Source: Thermoflexus sp042408815 (GTDB lineage: Bacteria > Chloroflexota > Anaerolineae > Thermoflexales > Thermoflexaceae). From it: a DNA stretch of 56,233 nt. The DNA is taken from the NCBI RefSeq assembly GCF_042408815.1, contig NZ_JBHOQR010000028.1, forward strand, positions 1-56,233. The letters are read 5' to 3'. The notes beneath the pieces are model-generated. The model made no database searches and was not told the DNA's origin. It saw nothing but the letters and a program-made list of their open reading frames with translations. Numbering within the stretch: position 1 is the stretch's first letter; each line of letters opens with the position of its first letter. The position numbers were made by a program, and so were the translations under genes. This document shows positions 25,408-33,886 of the stretch, piece by piece.

Positions 25408-26265
25408 TTACAATCCCTCGAGCCCTGTCAGCCGGCAACCCCAGATTGAGATCTCCTGGCCAGTGGGGCGAAAGCCGAAGCGTCGATAGAGGGCCTGGGA
25501 GATCTGATTCTCGATCTGGGTGTTCAGCGTGATCGGATACGCCCCCAGATCGATCAGATAGCGCAAGCTCTCGGCCAGCAACCGCGCCCCGATGGCCCGC
25601 CCCTGGTACGCCGGGTGAACCGCGAGGCGAACGATGTGTCCATGCATGCCATAGAGATCTGTGAACGCATACCCGATGATCTCCCCCTCTTCCTCCGCCA
25701 CAATGAAATGGGGCACCTGGCGCCACGCCCGGGTTAGGATCGTTGGACCATACCACCACATTGGCTCAAAGGCCTGCCGGTCCACTTCCGCAATCCGCGG
25801 GATGTCCGCCAAGGCGGCCCGCCGGATATGAGCCGGGATCGCCGGGATCTCCGGGATCCGCCAGTCCTCCTTCCGCAGGGTGATCACCACGGTCCGACGG
25901 GCAAAGCCCACGGCCTGATAAACAGGCTCCAGCCATTCCCCGTAGGCCATCCCGACCACCTGTTCGGCGCCCTGACGGGCCAGCGCGCGCGCGAAATGCG
26001 GCCAGAGCTGCCGAAACAGCGCCACGGGGTCCTCCCCATCGGCCACCGCAACGCCTCGCAGCCATGCCACGGGGCTATCGACCTGGACCCCCAACCAGAA
26101 GGCGACAATCTGCCCCATCCGCTCCATGACCCACGCGGTGGGTGCCTCCAGCCACTCCTCCAGGGACCACCAATCCAGGGCCAGTTGCGTCCGTCGATGT
26201 CCTCGAACCAGCTGGAGGATGGCCGTTCGATCCGCCCGGGTGGCCGGGCGAGCCAGCGCCCACAA
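25408..26265 (-). CDS. Two-domain GNAT N-acetyltransferase
   Basis: 285-aa protein. The C-terminal half is a full GNAT domain: IIGYAFTDLYG, VRLAVHPAYQGRAIGARLL (acetyl-CoA motif A) and NTQIENQISQALYRRFGFRPTG. The N-terminal half is a degenerate GNAT-like fold without a clear acetyl-CoA loop. The substrate is unknown. It converges on the ROK kinase gene. It is unrelated in detail to the GNAT of the kamA operon. Confidence 0.8.
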   Translation of the reverse strand: MWALARPATRADRTAILQLVRGHRRTQLALDWWSLEEWLEAPTAWVMERMGQIVAFWLGVQVDSPVAWLRGVAVADGEDPVALFRQLWPHFARALARQGAEQVVGMAYGEWLEPVYQAVGFARRTVVITLRKEDWRIPEIPAIPAHIRRAALADIPRIAEVDRQAFEPMWWYGPTILTRAWRQVPHFIVAEEEGEIIGYAFTDLYGMHGHIVRLAVHPAYQGRAIGARLLAESLRYLIDLGAYPITLNTQIENQISQALYRRFGFRPTGQEISIWGCRLTGLEGL

Positions 26266-26712
26266 GGATCACCTCCACCCTTGTGCGAGACCCAGTTCCT
26301 GTGGATCTGACAGCTCGCCGAAGGCGTCCTCTCCACGCCCGGAGGCCTGAGGGCCGGGCGTAGCGCCACCGGCGCCCCGTTTCTATGGCTCGATCTCGGT
26401 CATGAATTCGCAGATCGAGCCCTCCACCGCCGAACAGATCCGTTCGCGAACCCGCATCGGGTGCTGAAAAGCGACCCACAGATCCTCCCGCTCCCTGGTA
26501 TACTTAGGTTACCGGAGTCATGCAACCGATGGTTGCTCTTCTTCGGGTGGTGGTTTGGTAAGGGCGGGCCGGCCTCAAAACGTCTTTCCGAGGAAACCAG
26601 CAGCGCGAAGGAGCATGTTCGCCCACGGTTGGGGGGAGGATTCCCGGGGGACTCCCCAACGGGGCTGAGCCGTGCATGCCTGTTCCCCATCACCAGAAAC
26701 GGTGTTTTATTT
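26266..26712 (+). promoter_or_regulatory. 447-bp gap with an extended -10 promoter upstream of the sigma factor
   Basis: No convincing gene. At 26496-26504 there is TGGTATACT, an extended -10 (TG-n-TATACT) with no recognisable -35. It would give a leader of about 200 nt before the ECF sigma gene. I see no riboswitch or terminator structure in the leader by eye. Confidence 0.4.
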
Positions 26713-27279
26713 ATGAGCGCTCGACGTTCTCCGGCAGGATCCCGTGAAGACGAGCGACAGTTGGTGGAGCGGGCCCGGTGGGATCCCGAGGCCTTTGGAG
26801 AGCTGTATCTTCGCCATGTCCGCTCGGTTTATCAATACATCTTTTATCGGATCGGCGATCCCGAGGAGGCGGAGGATCTGACCAGCCGGGTCTTTCTGCA
26901 GGCGCTGCAGCATCTGCCCAGGTTCCAGGAAAGAGGCCTTCCGTTTGCAGCATGGTTGTTTCGCATCGCCCATAACCTGGTGGCCAACTGGCATCGGGAT
27001 CGCCAGCGCCATCCCGTTTTCCCTCTCTCGGAGAACGGGCACGATCGGAGCGCCGAACGGGTGGAAGCCGCCCTGGAACGTGAGGAGGAGCGGGAACGGT
27101 TGCTGAAAGCCATCCGACGCCTGCCGCCGGACCGGCAGCAGTTGCTGATCCTGAAATTCGTGGAGGGGCTTTCCAACGCGGAGATCGCCCGGATCATGGG
27201 GCGCACAGAAGGGGCGATCCGGGTGCTGTATCACCGCACGCTGGAGGCGCTTCGAAAGGAGCTGACCCAGGAACGTTAG
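26713..27279 (+). CDS. RNA polymerase ECF-type sigma factor
   Basis: 188-aa sigma-70 family protein with only regions 2 and 4. Seen: region 2 FGELYLRHVRSVYQYIFYRIG-DPEEAEDLTSRVF with the W-L-F-R-I-A helix (WLFRIAHNLVANWHRD), then region 4 helix-turn-helix LSNAEIARIMGRTEGAIRVL. Start ATG 26713 has a weak ribosome site; the open frame further upstream is not family-like. A small membrane protein gene follows at 27366, an arrangement common for ECF sigma factors and anti-sigma partners. Confidence 0.9.
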   Translation: MSARRSPAGSREDERQLVERARWDPEAFGELYLRHVRSVYQYIFYRIGDPEEAEDLTSRVFLQALQHLPRFQERGLPFAAWLFRIAHNLVANWHRDRQRHPVFPLSENGHDRSAERVEAALEREEERERLLKAIRRLPPDRQQLLILKFVEGLSNAEIARIMGRTEGAIRVLYHRTLEALRKELTQER

Positions 27280-27365
27280 GAAATCGCAGCATCACACCTT
27301 CCGGTGCCGTCCGCCGGGCTGTTTTTCAGATACCCTCATCCCATAGAACGCTACCGGAGGATCCC

Positions 27366-27701
27366 ATGCCGGATCTGGCCTACTGGCTGGAGGTTCACGC
27401 CACGCGGTTGCAGCAGGGATTTCGAGGAGAAGCGGCTTACCCGCTTCCTCCCCTGGCGTTTTCCCCTCAGGAGCGGGAGCTGTTCCAGCTTGCCGAGCGG
27501 CTGGCGGAGGCTCTGCGCCCGGTGGAGCCCCGACCGGTCTGGGTGGCCTCTCTCTATGAGCGCCTGATGGGAGAGGCCGATCGGCGGCGCCGGATCCCAG
27601 CCCCATCTCCGATGCGTTCCCGGTGGTGGCTGGGGGTGATGGTGGGCACAGCAACCCTGGGCGTATGGGCATATCGCCGGCTTCGCGCTGCACGGCCCTA
27701 A
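27366..27701 (+). CDS. Small single-pass membrane protein, possible anti-sigma partner
   Basis: 111 aa with a GGAGG site before ATG. The N-terminal 80 residues are soluble and helical (LAYWLEVHATRLQQGF, ERELFQLAERLAEALRPVE); one transmembrane helix follows near 89-104 (WWLGVMVGTATLGVWA) with an Arg-rich end. I recognise no zinc-binding HxxxCxxC of ZAS anti-sigma factors. The assignment as a sigma regulator rests only on position behind the ECF gene. Confidence 0.65.
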   Translation: MPDLAYWLEVHATRLQQGFRGEAAYPLPPLAFSPQERELFQLAERLAEALRPVEPRPVWVASLYERLMGEADRRRRIPAPSPMRSRWWLGVMVGTATLGVWAYRRLRAARP

Positions 27702-27757
27702 TGGGATCTTCCTCTCATCCCCATAGCCCAGGGGGCCATGGGGATCCCCTGTCTCGC

Positions 27758-27775
27758 TCTCTCCCTAGGGAGAGA
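27758..27775. repeat. 18-bp perfect palindrome upstream of fabH
   Basis: TCTCTCCCTAGGGAGAGA is perfectly self-complementary and ends 23 nt before the fabH start. It is followed by AAAA, so read leftwards it would be a hairpin with T-run, but no minus-strand gene ends there. An operator of a dimeric repressor is the simplest reading. Confidence 0.5.
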
Positions 27776-27798
27776 AAACCTCAGACAGGAGGACGGAA

Positions 27799-28965
27799 AT
27801 GTATAGCCGGATCGCGGGGTGGGGAATGGCGGTTCCTCAGCGGGTGTTAACCAGCCGGGAGCTGGCTCAGCAACTGCACACCACGGAGGAATGGATCCTC
27901 ACGCGAACAGGGATCCGGGAGCGGCGGATCGCGGGGCCAGGCGAGACCATGTCGGACCTTTCGGTAGCCGCGGCCCGGGAAGCGATGACCCGCGCGGGCG
28001 TTCTTCCCCAGGATCTCGATCTCATTATTGTGGCGACCTCCACGCCCGATTATGTGATCCCCCCGGTCTCATCCATCATTCAGCACAAACTGAATGCCCG
28101 CTGCGGAGCCTTCACCCTGGGCGCCGGGTGCACCGGCTTTATGTATGGCATGGCCGTCGCTCATGCCTTCATCGCCGCCGGCCTGATGCGGAACATCCTG
28201 GTCATCGGAGCCGAGATCATCAGCCGCAACATCGACTGGTCTGATCGGAACACCGCGGTGCTGTTCGGCGATGGGGCCGGGGCGATGGTCCTGCAGGCCA
28301 GCGAGCTCCCCACCGGGCTTCTCTCCTTCGTGCTCGGATCGGACGGGTCCGGGGCGGAGCATCTGATCGTCCCGGGCATCTCCACGAACGCCGTGATCAC
28401 CGAGGAGACCATCCGGCGGAAGGGCCATCTGCTGCGCATGAACGGGCGGGAGGTGTTCAAATTCGCCACCCGGGTGCTGGGCAGGGTCGCCATCGAGGCC
28501 ATCGCCCGCAGCGGCTTAGCCCCCGATGAGATCGACCTGATGATCCCCCACCAGGCCAACGAGCGCATCATCGAGGCGGCCTGCCGCGAGCTGGGGTTCC
28601 CAATGGAGAAGGTCTTTCTGAACCTGGACCGCTATGGGAACACCTCGGCGGCGTCGATCCCGATCGCCTTCGCGGAAGCCATGGCGCAGGGCCGCATCCG
28701 GGAGGGAGACAACCTGCTCCTCATCGGCTTCGGGGCTGGCCTGACATGGGCAGGGGCGGTGGTCCGCTATGGAGTGCGGCCGGAGGACCGACCGATCGCG
28801 GTGGAGAACTGGCCGGTGCGGCTGCCGGTCTCGCTCCCCAACCTCAACCGGCTGGAGCCGGTGCGCCAGGCCAAGGTGATGGCCCTGCGGGCCCGCCGCC
28901 AGATCCTGCAGACGGCGATGAGCCTGCTGCTTCCGTTCTATGCGCGCACCCGACGGCGGCGCTGA
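27799..28965 (+). CDS. Beta-ketoacyl-ACP synthase III (FabH-like) with C-terminal extension
   Basis: 388-aa thiolase-fold condensing enzyme. Seen: catalytic C111 (GAGCTGFMYG), H251 (PHQAN) and N281 (RYGNTSAASIP), the full FabH triad. Standard FabH is about 325 aa; this one continues past GAVVRYGVR with some 55 extra residues containing a basic helix (RQAKVMALRARRQ) and a hydrophobic stretch MSLLLPFYA. It could start fatty acid synthesis or condense a special acyl-CoA. No other fab genes are near. A GACAGGAGGA site precedes the ATG. Confidence 0.87.
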   Translation: MYSRIAGWGMAVPQRVLTSRELAQQLHTTEEWILTRTGIRERRIAGPGETMSDLSVAAAREAMTRAGVLPQDLDLIIVATSTPDYVIPPVSSIIQHKLNARCGAFTLGAGCTGFMYGMAVAHAFIAAGLMRNILVIGAEIISRNIDWSDRNTAVLFGDGAGAMVLQASELPTGLLSFVLGSDGSGAEHLIVPGISTNAVITEETIRRKGHLLRMNGREVFKFATRVLGRVAIEAIARSGLAPDEIDLMIPHQANERIIEAACRELGFPMEKVFLNLDRYGNTSAASIPIAFAEAMAQGRIREGDNLLLIGFGAGLTWAGAVVRYGVRPEDRPIAVENWPVRLPVSLPNLNRLEPVRQAKVMALRARRQILQTAMSLLLPFYARTRRRR

Positions 28966-28998
28966 GAGGGGGCGCAGTGCCCACGGCGCCCCCACGCC

Positions 28999-30123
28999 CT
29001 ACAGCCCGGCCATCCCTTCCAGGGCCTGAAGGACAGCCTCATCGGGCACATCGGAATGGACGCGCGCCTGGCCGGGCCGATGGATCAGGATCAGGCGGAG
29101 GCGTCCACCCCGTCGCTTTTTGTCCGTGCCCATCGCCGCAAGGACATCCTCCGGCGTGGCCTCGATCCCATACCCGGCCAGCCAGGTCCGCCAGCGGGTG
29201 GGGAGTCCTAATCCCTGAAGCACCCGTTCCAGGTCCTGGAGGAGATGAGGGTCCTCCAGAAGGCCCTGGTGGGCGGAGAGCGCGGCCGCTGCCATCATGC
29301 CAGCGGCAACCGCTTCCCCATGCGGAACCCGATAGCCGCTGATCCGCTCGAAGGCGTGGCCGAAGGTGTGGCCCAGGTTTAACACCTCCCGCTCCCCCAG
29401 GGTCTCCAGGGGATCCTGCTCCACGATACGAACCTTGACCGTGATGGCCCGGATCAGCAGGTCGATCAGGGATTCCATCTCCGGCATCCGAGCCCAACGG
29501 GCCGGATCCTCCCGGAATCGCACCCACAGCTCGGGATCCCCAATCAGAGCCGCCTTCACCACTTCCGCCATGCCGTTTCGCCACTCGGCGGGCGGGAGGG
29601 TGCGCAGGAGGAGGGGGTCGATCAGGAGAAGGCGCGGGGGGTAGAAGGCTCCAACCAGATTTTTACCCTCCGGCAGATCAACTCCGGTTTTCCCTCCGAT
29701 GGAGGCATCCACCATGGCCAGCAATGTGGTGGGGATGCTCACCAGCGCGATCCCCCGCATATAGGTCGCCGCCACAAAGCCCGCGAGGTCCAGCACCACC
29801 CCGCCCCCCAGGCCGATCAGGAGGCCATCCCGCCCGACCCCGCCCTGGGCCAGACGGCGATAAAGCCCGGCGGCCGTATCCAGGGTCTTGGTCTTTTCCC
29901 CGGGAGGCAGGAGGATCTCCCGGACTGGGAACCCCGCCTCCTCCAGGGATCGTCGCACCCGCGCGCCGTGATAGGCCCCTACCGTCGTGTCACTCACCAG
30001 GACGATTGGTCCTTCCAGGCCGGCCTCCCGCAGGGAGGCCCCGCAACGATCCAGCAGGCCCGGCGATAGCAGGATGGGATGGGAATGCTCCGGTTCCGGA
30101 AAACGCATACGAAGCGTGATCAT
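28999..30123 (-). CDS. aroB: 3-dehydroquinate synthase
   Basis: About 374 aa; converts DAHP to 3-dehydroquinate in the shikimate pathway. Seen: PPGEKTKTLDTAA, the NAD-binding GLGGGVVLDLAGFVAATYMRG, STTLLAMVDASIGGKTGVD (as PTTLLAMVDASIGGKTGV), zinc ligands in the LNLGHTFGHAFE histidines and the E of EVVKAALI. The start is uncertain: ATG 30123 or 30108 fit family length, neither with a strong ribosome site, and the frame stays open to 30222. It stands alone without other aro genes. Confidence 0.9.
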   Translation of the reverse strand: MITLRMRFPEPEHSHPILLSPGLLDRCGASLREAGLEGPIVLVSDTTVGAYHGARVRRSLEEAGFPVREILLPPGEKTKTLDTAAGLYRRLAQGGVGRDGLLIGLGGGVVLDLAGFVAATYMRGIALVSIPTTLLAMVDASIGGKTGVDLPEGKNLVGAFYPPRLLLIDPLLLRTLPPAEWRNGMAEVVKAALIGDPELWVRFREDPARWARMPEMESLIDLLIRAITVKVRIVEQDPLETLGEREVLNLGHTFGHAFERISGYRVPHGEAVAAGMMAAAALSAHQGLLEDPHLLQDLERVLQGLGLPTRWRTWLAGYGIEATPEDVLAAMGTDKKRRGGRLRLILIHRPGQARVHSDVPDEAVLQALEGMAGL

Positions 30124-30239
30124 GGTTCTGGCATAAACGCGGGATGAGAGCTTCCTGAGGCGAGGCATGGCAACCTGACAATACAGCGATCCCATGCTAT
30201 GTGTTGTTAAACTTCGCAGCACGGTGATTACCTTAGAAG

Positions 30240-30317
30240 ATGAAGCAATCGGAGTTCCTCGAGTCGCTCTTCGGCTTACAGAAGAAGCAGGTTCGGCTCC
30301 TACTGATCCTCCGATAA
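30240..30317 (+). other. Tiny open frame (25 codons), possible gene remnant or leader peptide
   Basis: ATG 30240 after AGAAG, reading KQSEFLESLFGLQKKQVRLL and ending just before a strong hairpin. The composition is protein-like, but no family is recognised. It could be the amputated start of a lost gene or a short leader. Low confidence. Confidence 0.25.
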
Positions 30318-30322
30318 AGAAG

Positions 30323-30356
30323 CCCCCGGCTGTCCAGCAGCGGCCGGGGGTTTAAA
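30323..30356. terminator. Hairpin terminator
   Basis: Arms CCCCCGGC (30323-30330) and GCCGGGGG (30343-30350) make an 8-bp G:C stem with a 12-nt loop, followed on the plus strand by TTTAAA. Read leftwards the tail is CTTCTTTA. It isolates aroB from the decayed region to the right. Confidence 0.65.
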
Positions 30357-30470
30357 GTAGCTGCCCGACGCATGGGGGCGCGTCGGACAGCGGGAAGCAG
30401 GGCTCAACAGCCCTGGAATGGGCTTTATTATACCCTGCTCCACGCCCTTTCGACAATCGGGGAGGAGAGC

Positions 30471-31262
30471 ATGTTGGATCCGTCCAGGGACGCGGCGACC
30501 TGCTTCGCCGGCTCTACGCATGGTCCGGATGCGCGGTCCGCAACGAGGCCTTGCGGAAGCTGGAGATCTCGGCGGCCCGGTTTTCCCACATCCTTTGGGA
30601 GCTCGATGATCCTCAAATCCGCCTTTCTAAGGGACGAGCCGCGGCTTTGACGGATCCGTTAATCTCGGTCCTCGCCCGCCATGAGGTTTGCCCCATCGAG
30701 GATCTGGTCACTGGCGCTCCTCTTCAAGACATCCCGCCTTCGCAAGAAAAGCTTTTTGAGGTATTTGACCTTCTACGCCATCGCTGCCGCCAGGCACCCT
30801 TCCTCTCGCTTTCGACGGATTCGCTGCTGCCGGGCTGGTTCCTTTATCAGAACGAAGCGAAGCAGCTCATCTGGCCTGGGAAGCCGGCCTCCTGCACCAT
30901 CTATGGGGAGATCCTCACCCTGTCGGAGCTCAAACGGCTTTTGGAGCAAGGGGAACAGACCCGCCTTCCCTCGCCAACGCCTCCTCATCCCCATGCCTGC
31001 GTAGCGGGGGATCAGGCCCTGCGTGCAGCCCCCGATGGCCGCTCTCATCGGCCACATTGCCCACGGGGCACCGGTTTGGATTATCAGAGAAGACAGCGCG
31101 TGGAGCCGGATCCGAACCCTCGAAGGGGCCTCCGGCTACGTGCCGGTGAAGGCCTTGCGATATGCCTCCCAGACCGATCGGCCCATCACCTGTGTCCGGG
31201 CCACGGAGCGGCTGCGCCTGCGGGCCGGGCAGGGATCTTCGAGCACATCATGCTTTGAGTGA
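30471..31262 (+). pseudogene. Frameshifted gene for an SH3-domain (SH3b) protein
   Basis: ATG 30471 has a strong GGGGAGGAG site, but its own frame closes early. Coding character passes to another frame by about 30500 (LLRRLYAWSGCAVRNEALRKLEIS) and runs to about 31040, then moves to a third register where a bacterial SH3 domain appears: IGHIAHGAPVWIIREDSAWS, GASGYVPVKALRYA. The preceding ACVAGDQALRAAPDG (other frame) is the first SH3 strand, so a frameshift near 31030-31050 splits the domain. At least two frameshifts make this a pseudogene. Third-position GC is lower than in neighbouring genes, in line with decay. Confidence 0.6.
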
Positions 31263-31329
31263 GGAAGACGCGGACGAGGCGATGAACATAGCCTTTGATG
31301 TAGTGACGGGCCTCATTAGAGGGCCTGCC

Positions 31330-31544
31330 CGTCACTCGGGAGAACCTGGAGGGGCTCCTGGCTTACATCGCCACATAATGACTGGGCGGCTTACGACCGC
31401 ATGCTGTCCGATTTCCTGCCCTTGCTAACGGAGGAGCAGATGGAAGACATCCTAGGAAAAGCCCAGACGATCTTCATCCCGGAGGTGACCCAGGGGTGGG
31501 AAAGGAAGGTCAGGAAGGAATTAAGCCGGCGGCGGCGGACCTGA
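31330..31544 (+). pseudogene. Frameshifted fragment of an unknown protein
   Basis: Two pieces in different registers read as one protein: LPVTRENLEGLLAYIAT ending at a stop near 31373, then from about 31372 NDWAAYDRMLSDFLPLLTEE and onwards to a stop at 31542-31544 with a basic tail. One small indel near 31370 would rejoin them. The family is not recognised. It may be the downstream part of the same lost locus as the SH3 pseudogene. Confidence 0.45.
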
Positions 31545-31638
31545 CCGAACTCCCCTCCAACCCTATCGGGAACACGGCGGAGGCAAGACGGAGCTTGCGA
31601 AAGGAGGAAACGATGTGTTACAAGAGCCTGGCAAGCAC

Positions 31639-31985
31639 CATATCAAGCCTGGCAGCCCCAAGGATCCTGTGCGTATCGAAAGCAGGAAACGGATTCCTGG
31701 GGCCATCCTTTCCACCCCGGGCTTTGCGGCATCCTCTCGGTTGGATCGGGATAGCCTCACCTTCGTACGAACGTGAAGCAAGCCCAGCCTGGCGTTTTGC
31801 AACAGCGAAGCGGAAGATGTCAATGATGATGGCCTTCCGGATCTGATCTGCCACTTCTACGCCGTGCAAACGGGCTTCATGCCGGGGGACAGTGGAGGGC
31901 GGGGGTTTTCTAGTCAAGGCCCCTCTGGATGGCAAAATTATCTTGCAATCCGACGCGGCCTCTCCGGGGATCCCCGGTTGAATGG
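31639..31985 (+). pseudogene. Remnant of a secreted calcium-binding-like surface repeat domain
   Basis: The frame reads HIKPGSPKDPVRIESRKR, then IPGAILSTPGFAASSRLDRDS, an in-frame TGA at 31774-31776, and continues in the same frame SLAFCNSEAEDVNDDGLPDL and ICHFYAVQTGF. After a frame change near 31910 it ends LVKAPLDGKIILQSDA. This is the recurring pattern (IKPGS...IPVAILST.F.A...D..S...EDVNGDG..DL..HF...G...L.G...DG) of a domain found in secreted proteins of Chloroflexota and archaea. One stop plus one frameshift and no signal peptide: a dead fragment. The rest of 31545-32097 shows nothing else. Confidence 0.65.
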
Positions 31986-32097
31986 TATCCCCAAATCCGA
32001 CCGCCTTCCAGGCTCTTATCCCCCAAGCACCGGGACCTCTGGGACGGACGAGGCAGTTTGGGATCCGTCAGCCTTCCGCACAAGCGAAACACCCGAG

Positions 32098-33141
32098 CTA
32101 TGGTGTGATCACGACCTTGAGCGCTTTGCCCTGCGCCATGAGCTGAAGACCATCTAGGATCCTGTCCAATGGGAGGCGATGAGTGATCAGGCGCTCGACT
32201 GGCACCTCTCCACGGACGATCAAGTCCAGGGCCCTCTGATTCTGATGAGGAGTGGAACCGTAGGCGCCTACCACTATCAGCTCGCGATAATGAATTTGGT
32301 TGGCGTTGCATTGGACTACCGGCTGTTCTTTCGGTAACCCAGCGAAAAGGCAAATCCGTCCTCGACGGGCAGCCATTGCGATAGCTTGCTCCACCGCCTG
32401 AGCAGAAGGGGCGGCCACGATAATCACATCGCTTCCATATCCATGTGTCAGCCGGAGGACGCGTTCAACGGGGTCGCTCTCCATCGAGCAAATGGCCTCG
32501 TCTGGCTCTACGCGCTCTGCGGCCATTCGCAGGCGAGTTGCGTCTACGTCGATCAGAAAGATGCGGTCCACCCCCCGCGCCCGGGCCAGCCAGACATGCA
32601 TGCAACCAATAGGGCCAGACCCCAGAACAACTACCGTGTCCCCAGGCCCTGTTCCCACCTGCTCCTGGCCATTTAGAACGCAAGCGAGGGGCTCCGTCAG
32701 TGCGGCGGCCTCGTACGATAGGCCATCCGGAATGCGGTGCAACCCATCCTGCTGAATCACTTTTGCCGGAATGCGCATGAAGGTCGCGAACCCGCCATCA
32801 TAGTGATAGCCTATGGATTCCAGATTTTCACATACTGTCTGAAATCCCCGGCGACAGTAGCGGCATTCCCCGCACGGGATGGCAGCGATCACCTGGACCC
32901 GATCCCCGGGTGCCCAGTTCGTGATCCCTTCTCCAAGGGCCACAACCTCGCCGGCGATCTCATGCCCCAGCACACGGGGGAGAACCAAATGAGAATGCCC
33001 GTGACGAAAGATTTTCAGATCCGTGCCACAGAGGGCACATGCCCTCACCCGGATAACCAGCTCGCCTGGACCGGGCTCTGGATCTGGATCCACTTCCAGC
33101 TCCAGCCGGCCGGGAGCGTAAAGTCGTGCTACTTGCATCAT
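32098..33141 (-). CDS. Zinc-dependent polyol (phosphate) dehydrogenase, MDR family
   Basis: 347-aa MDR enzyme of the sorbitol / galactitol-1-phosphate dehydrogenase type. Seen: catalytic zinc CALCGTD and GHEIAGE, structural zinc cysteines in CGECRYCRRGFQTVC, and Rossmann motif GSGPIG. It is the last gene of the PTS operon; its ATG overlaps the EIIA stop (ATGATGA arrangement; ATG 33138 is an equally good start). With a PTS that phosphorylates on entry, the likely substrate is a hexitol phosphate, giving a ketose phosphate for the PfkB kinase (inference). Confidence 0.85.
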   Translation of the reverse strand: MMQVARLYAPGRLELEVDPDPEPGPGELVIRVRACALCGTDLKIFRHGHSHLVLPRVLGHEIAGEVVALGEGITNWAPGDRVQVIAAIPCGECRYCRRGFQTVCENLESIGYHYDGGFATFMRIPAKVIQQDGLHRIPDGLSYEAAALTEPLACVLNGQEQVGTGPGDTVVVLGSGPIGCMHVWLARARGVDRIFLIDVDATRLRMAAERVEPDEAICSMESDPVERVLRLTHGYGSDVIIVAAPSAQAVEQAIAMAARRGRICLFAGLPKEQPVVQCNANQIHYRELIVVGAYGSTPHQNQRALDLIVRGEVPVERLITHRLPLDRILDGLQLMAQGKALKVVITP

Positions 33142-33593
33142 CCCTCCTTGACACGGAGAAAGCTTAAAACTTCTTCTACTGATGTAGCCGCACGCAGCCG
33201 GGCGGCTTTTTCAGGATCCATCAATATCTGAGCGAGCTGGGAGAGCACGTCAAGGTGTTCCTCGCCATGAACGGCCAGCGCGATACATACAAAAACTTTC
33301 TCTCCCCCCCAATCCACTCCGTGGGGAAACCGGAGATACGCGAGAGCGGAGCGGCGGATCCAGACACGGCTGGCATTGGTGCCGTGGGGGAGGGCGAAGC
33401 CCTCCCCCACATAGGTTGAAATCTGATGTTCTCGCTCCAGCATAGCCTCCACATAAGGAGGCTCCACAGCGCCGATCTCGACGAGAAGCTCTCCTGCCTC
33501 GCGAACAGCCTCAAAGCGTTCGATCGCACGACCCTCGAGTCGGATCGCCTGAGGCTGTAGCAAGCCTATGGAAACCTCTAACCTTCGATCCAT
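33138..33593 (-). CDS. PTS EIIA component, fructose/mannitol family
   Basis: 151-aa EIIA of the PTS EIIA type-2 domain. Seen: active-site H70 in GEGFALPHGT, LLVEIGAVEPPYVEAMLERE before it, and IALAVHGEEHLDVLSQLA after it. It accepts phosphate from HPr and passes it to EIIB. It overlaps the EIIB gene by 16 nt upstream and the dehydrogenase downstream. HPr and EI are not in the window. Confidence 0.92.
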   Translation of the reverse strand: MDRRLEVSIGLLQPQAIRLEGRAIERFEAVREAGELLVEIGAVEPPYVEAMLEREHQISTYVGEGFALPHGTNASRVWIRRSALAYLRFPHGVDWGGEKVFVCIALAVHGEEHLDVLSQLAQILMDPEKAARLRAATSVEEVLSFLRVKEG

Positions 33594-33886
33594 GTGTCCT
33601 CCTGGATTATCCGGACCAGATGGTCGAAAACCGGATCGCCCAGGAAAGTGTTGAAGGGAAGGATTACCTTATCCGGGGCGACCTCGCGAGCGCGTGCAGA
33701 TAAACTCCGATGGCACAGCACCACATCCGCATCTGGCGGGATACGATTTACCGTGGTGTGCTCAATGTGAATGGCAAAGCTCCGGAGCTTCTGACGAAGC
33801 TGGGAAACCAGTAGAGCACTGCTTCCCATCCCCGCCTCACAAGCTACTATAATCTTGCGAATCTCACTCCCCCGGATCTTTTTCAT
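33578..33886 (-). CDS. PTS EIIB component, mannitol type
   Basis: 102-aa EIIB with phosphocysteine loop IIVACEAGMGSSAL (C16), the mannitol-class P-loop. It donates phosphate to the incoming sugar at EIIC. Overlaps the EIIC stop by 4 nt and the EIIA start by 16 nt. Confidence 0.92.
   Translation of the reverse strand: MKKIRGSEIRKIIVACEAGMGSSALLVSQLRQKLRSFAIHIEHTTVNRIPPDADVVLCHRSLSARAREVAPDKVILPFNTFLGDPVFDHLVRIIQEDTWIEG

Noticed and set aside
30471..31262. Programmed ribosomal frameshifting as an explanation for the SH3 gene
   Set aside because: Two changes of register without a visible slippery heptamer or stimulatory hairpin, in a block of several broken genes, point to decay.
31774..31776. 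A second selenocysteine TGA in the surface-repeat fragment
   Set aside because: The position is not a redox Cys site in the domain pattern, a further frameshift lies downstream, and there is no start or signal peptide; it is a decayed gene.
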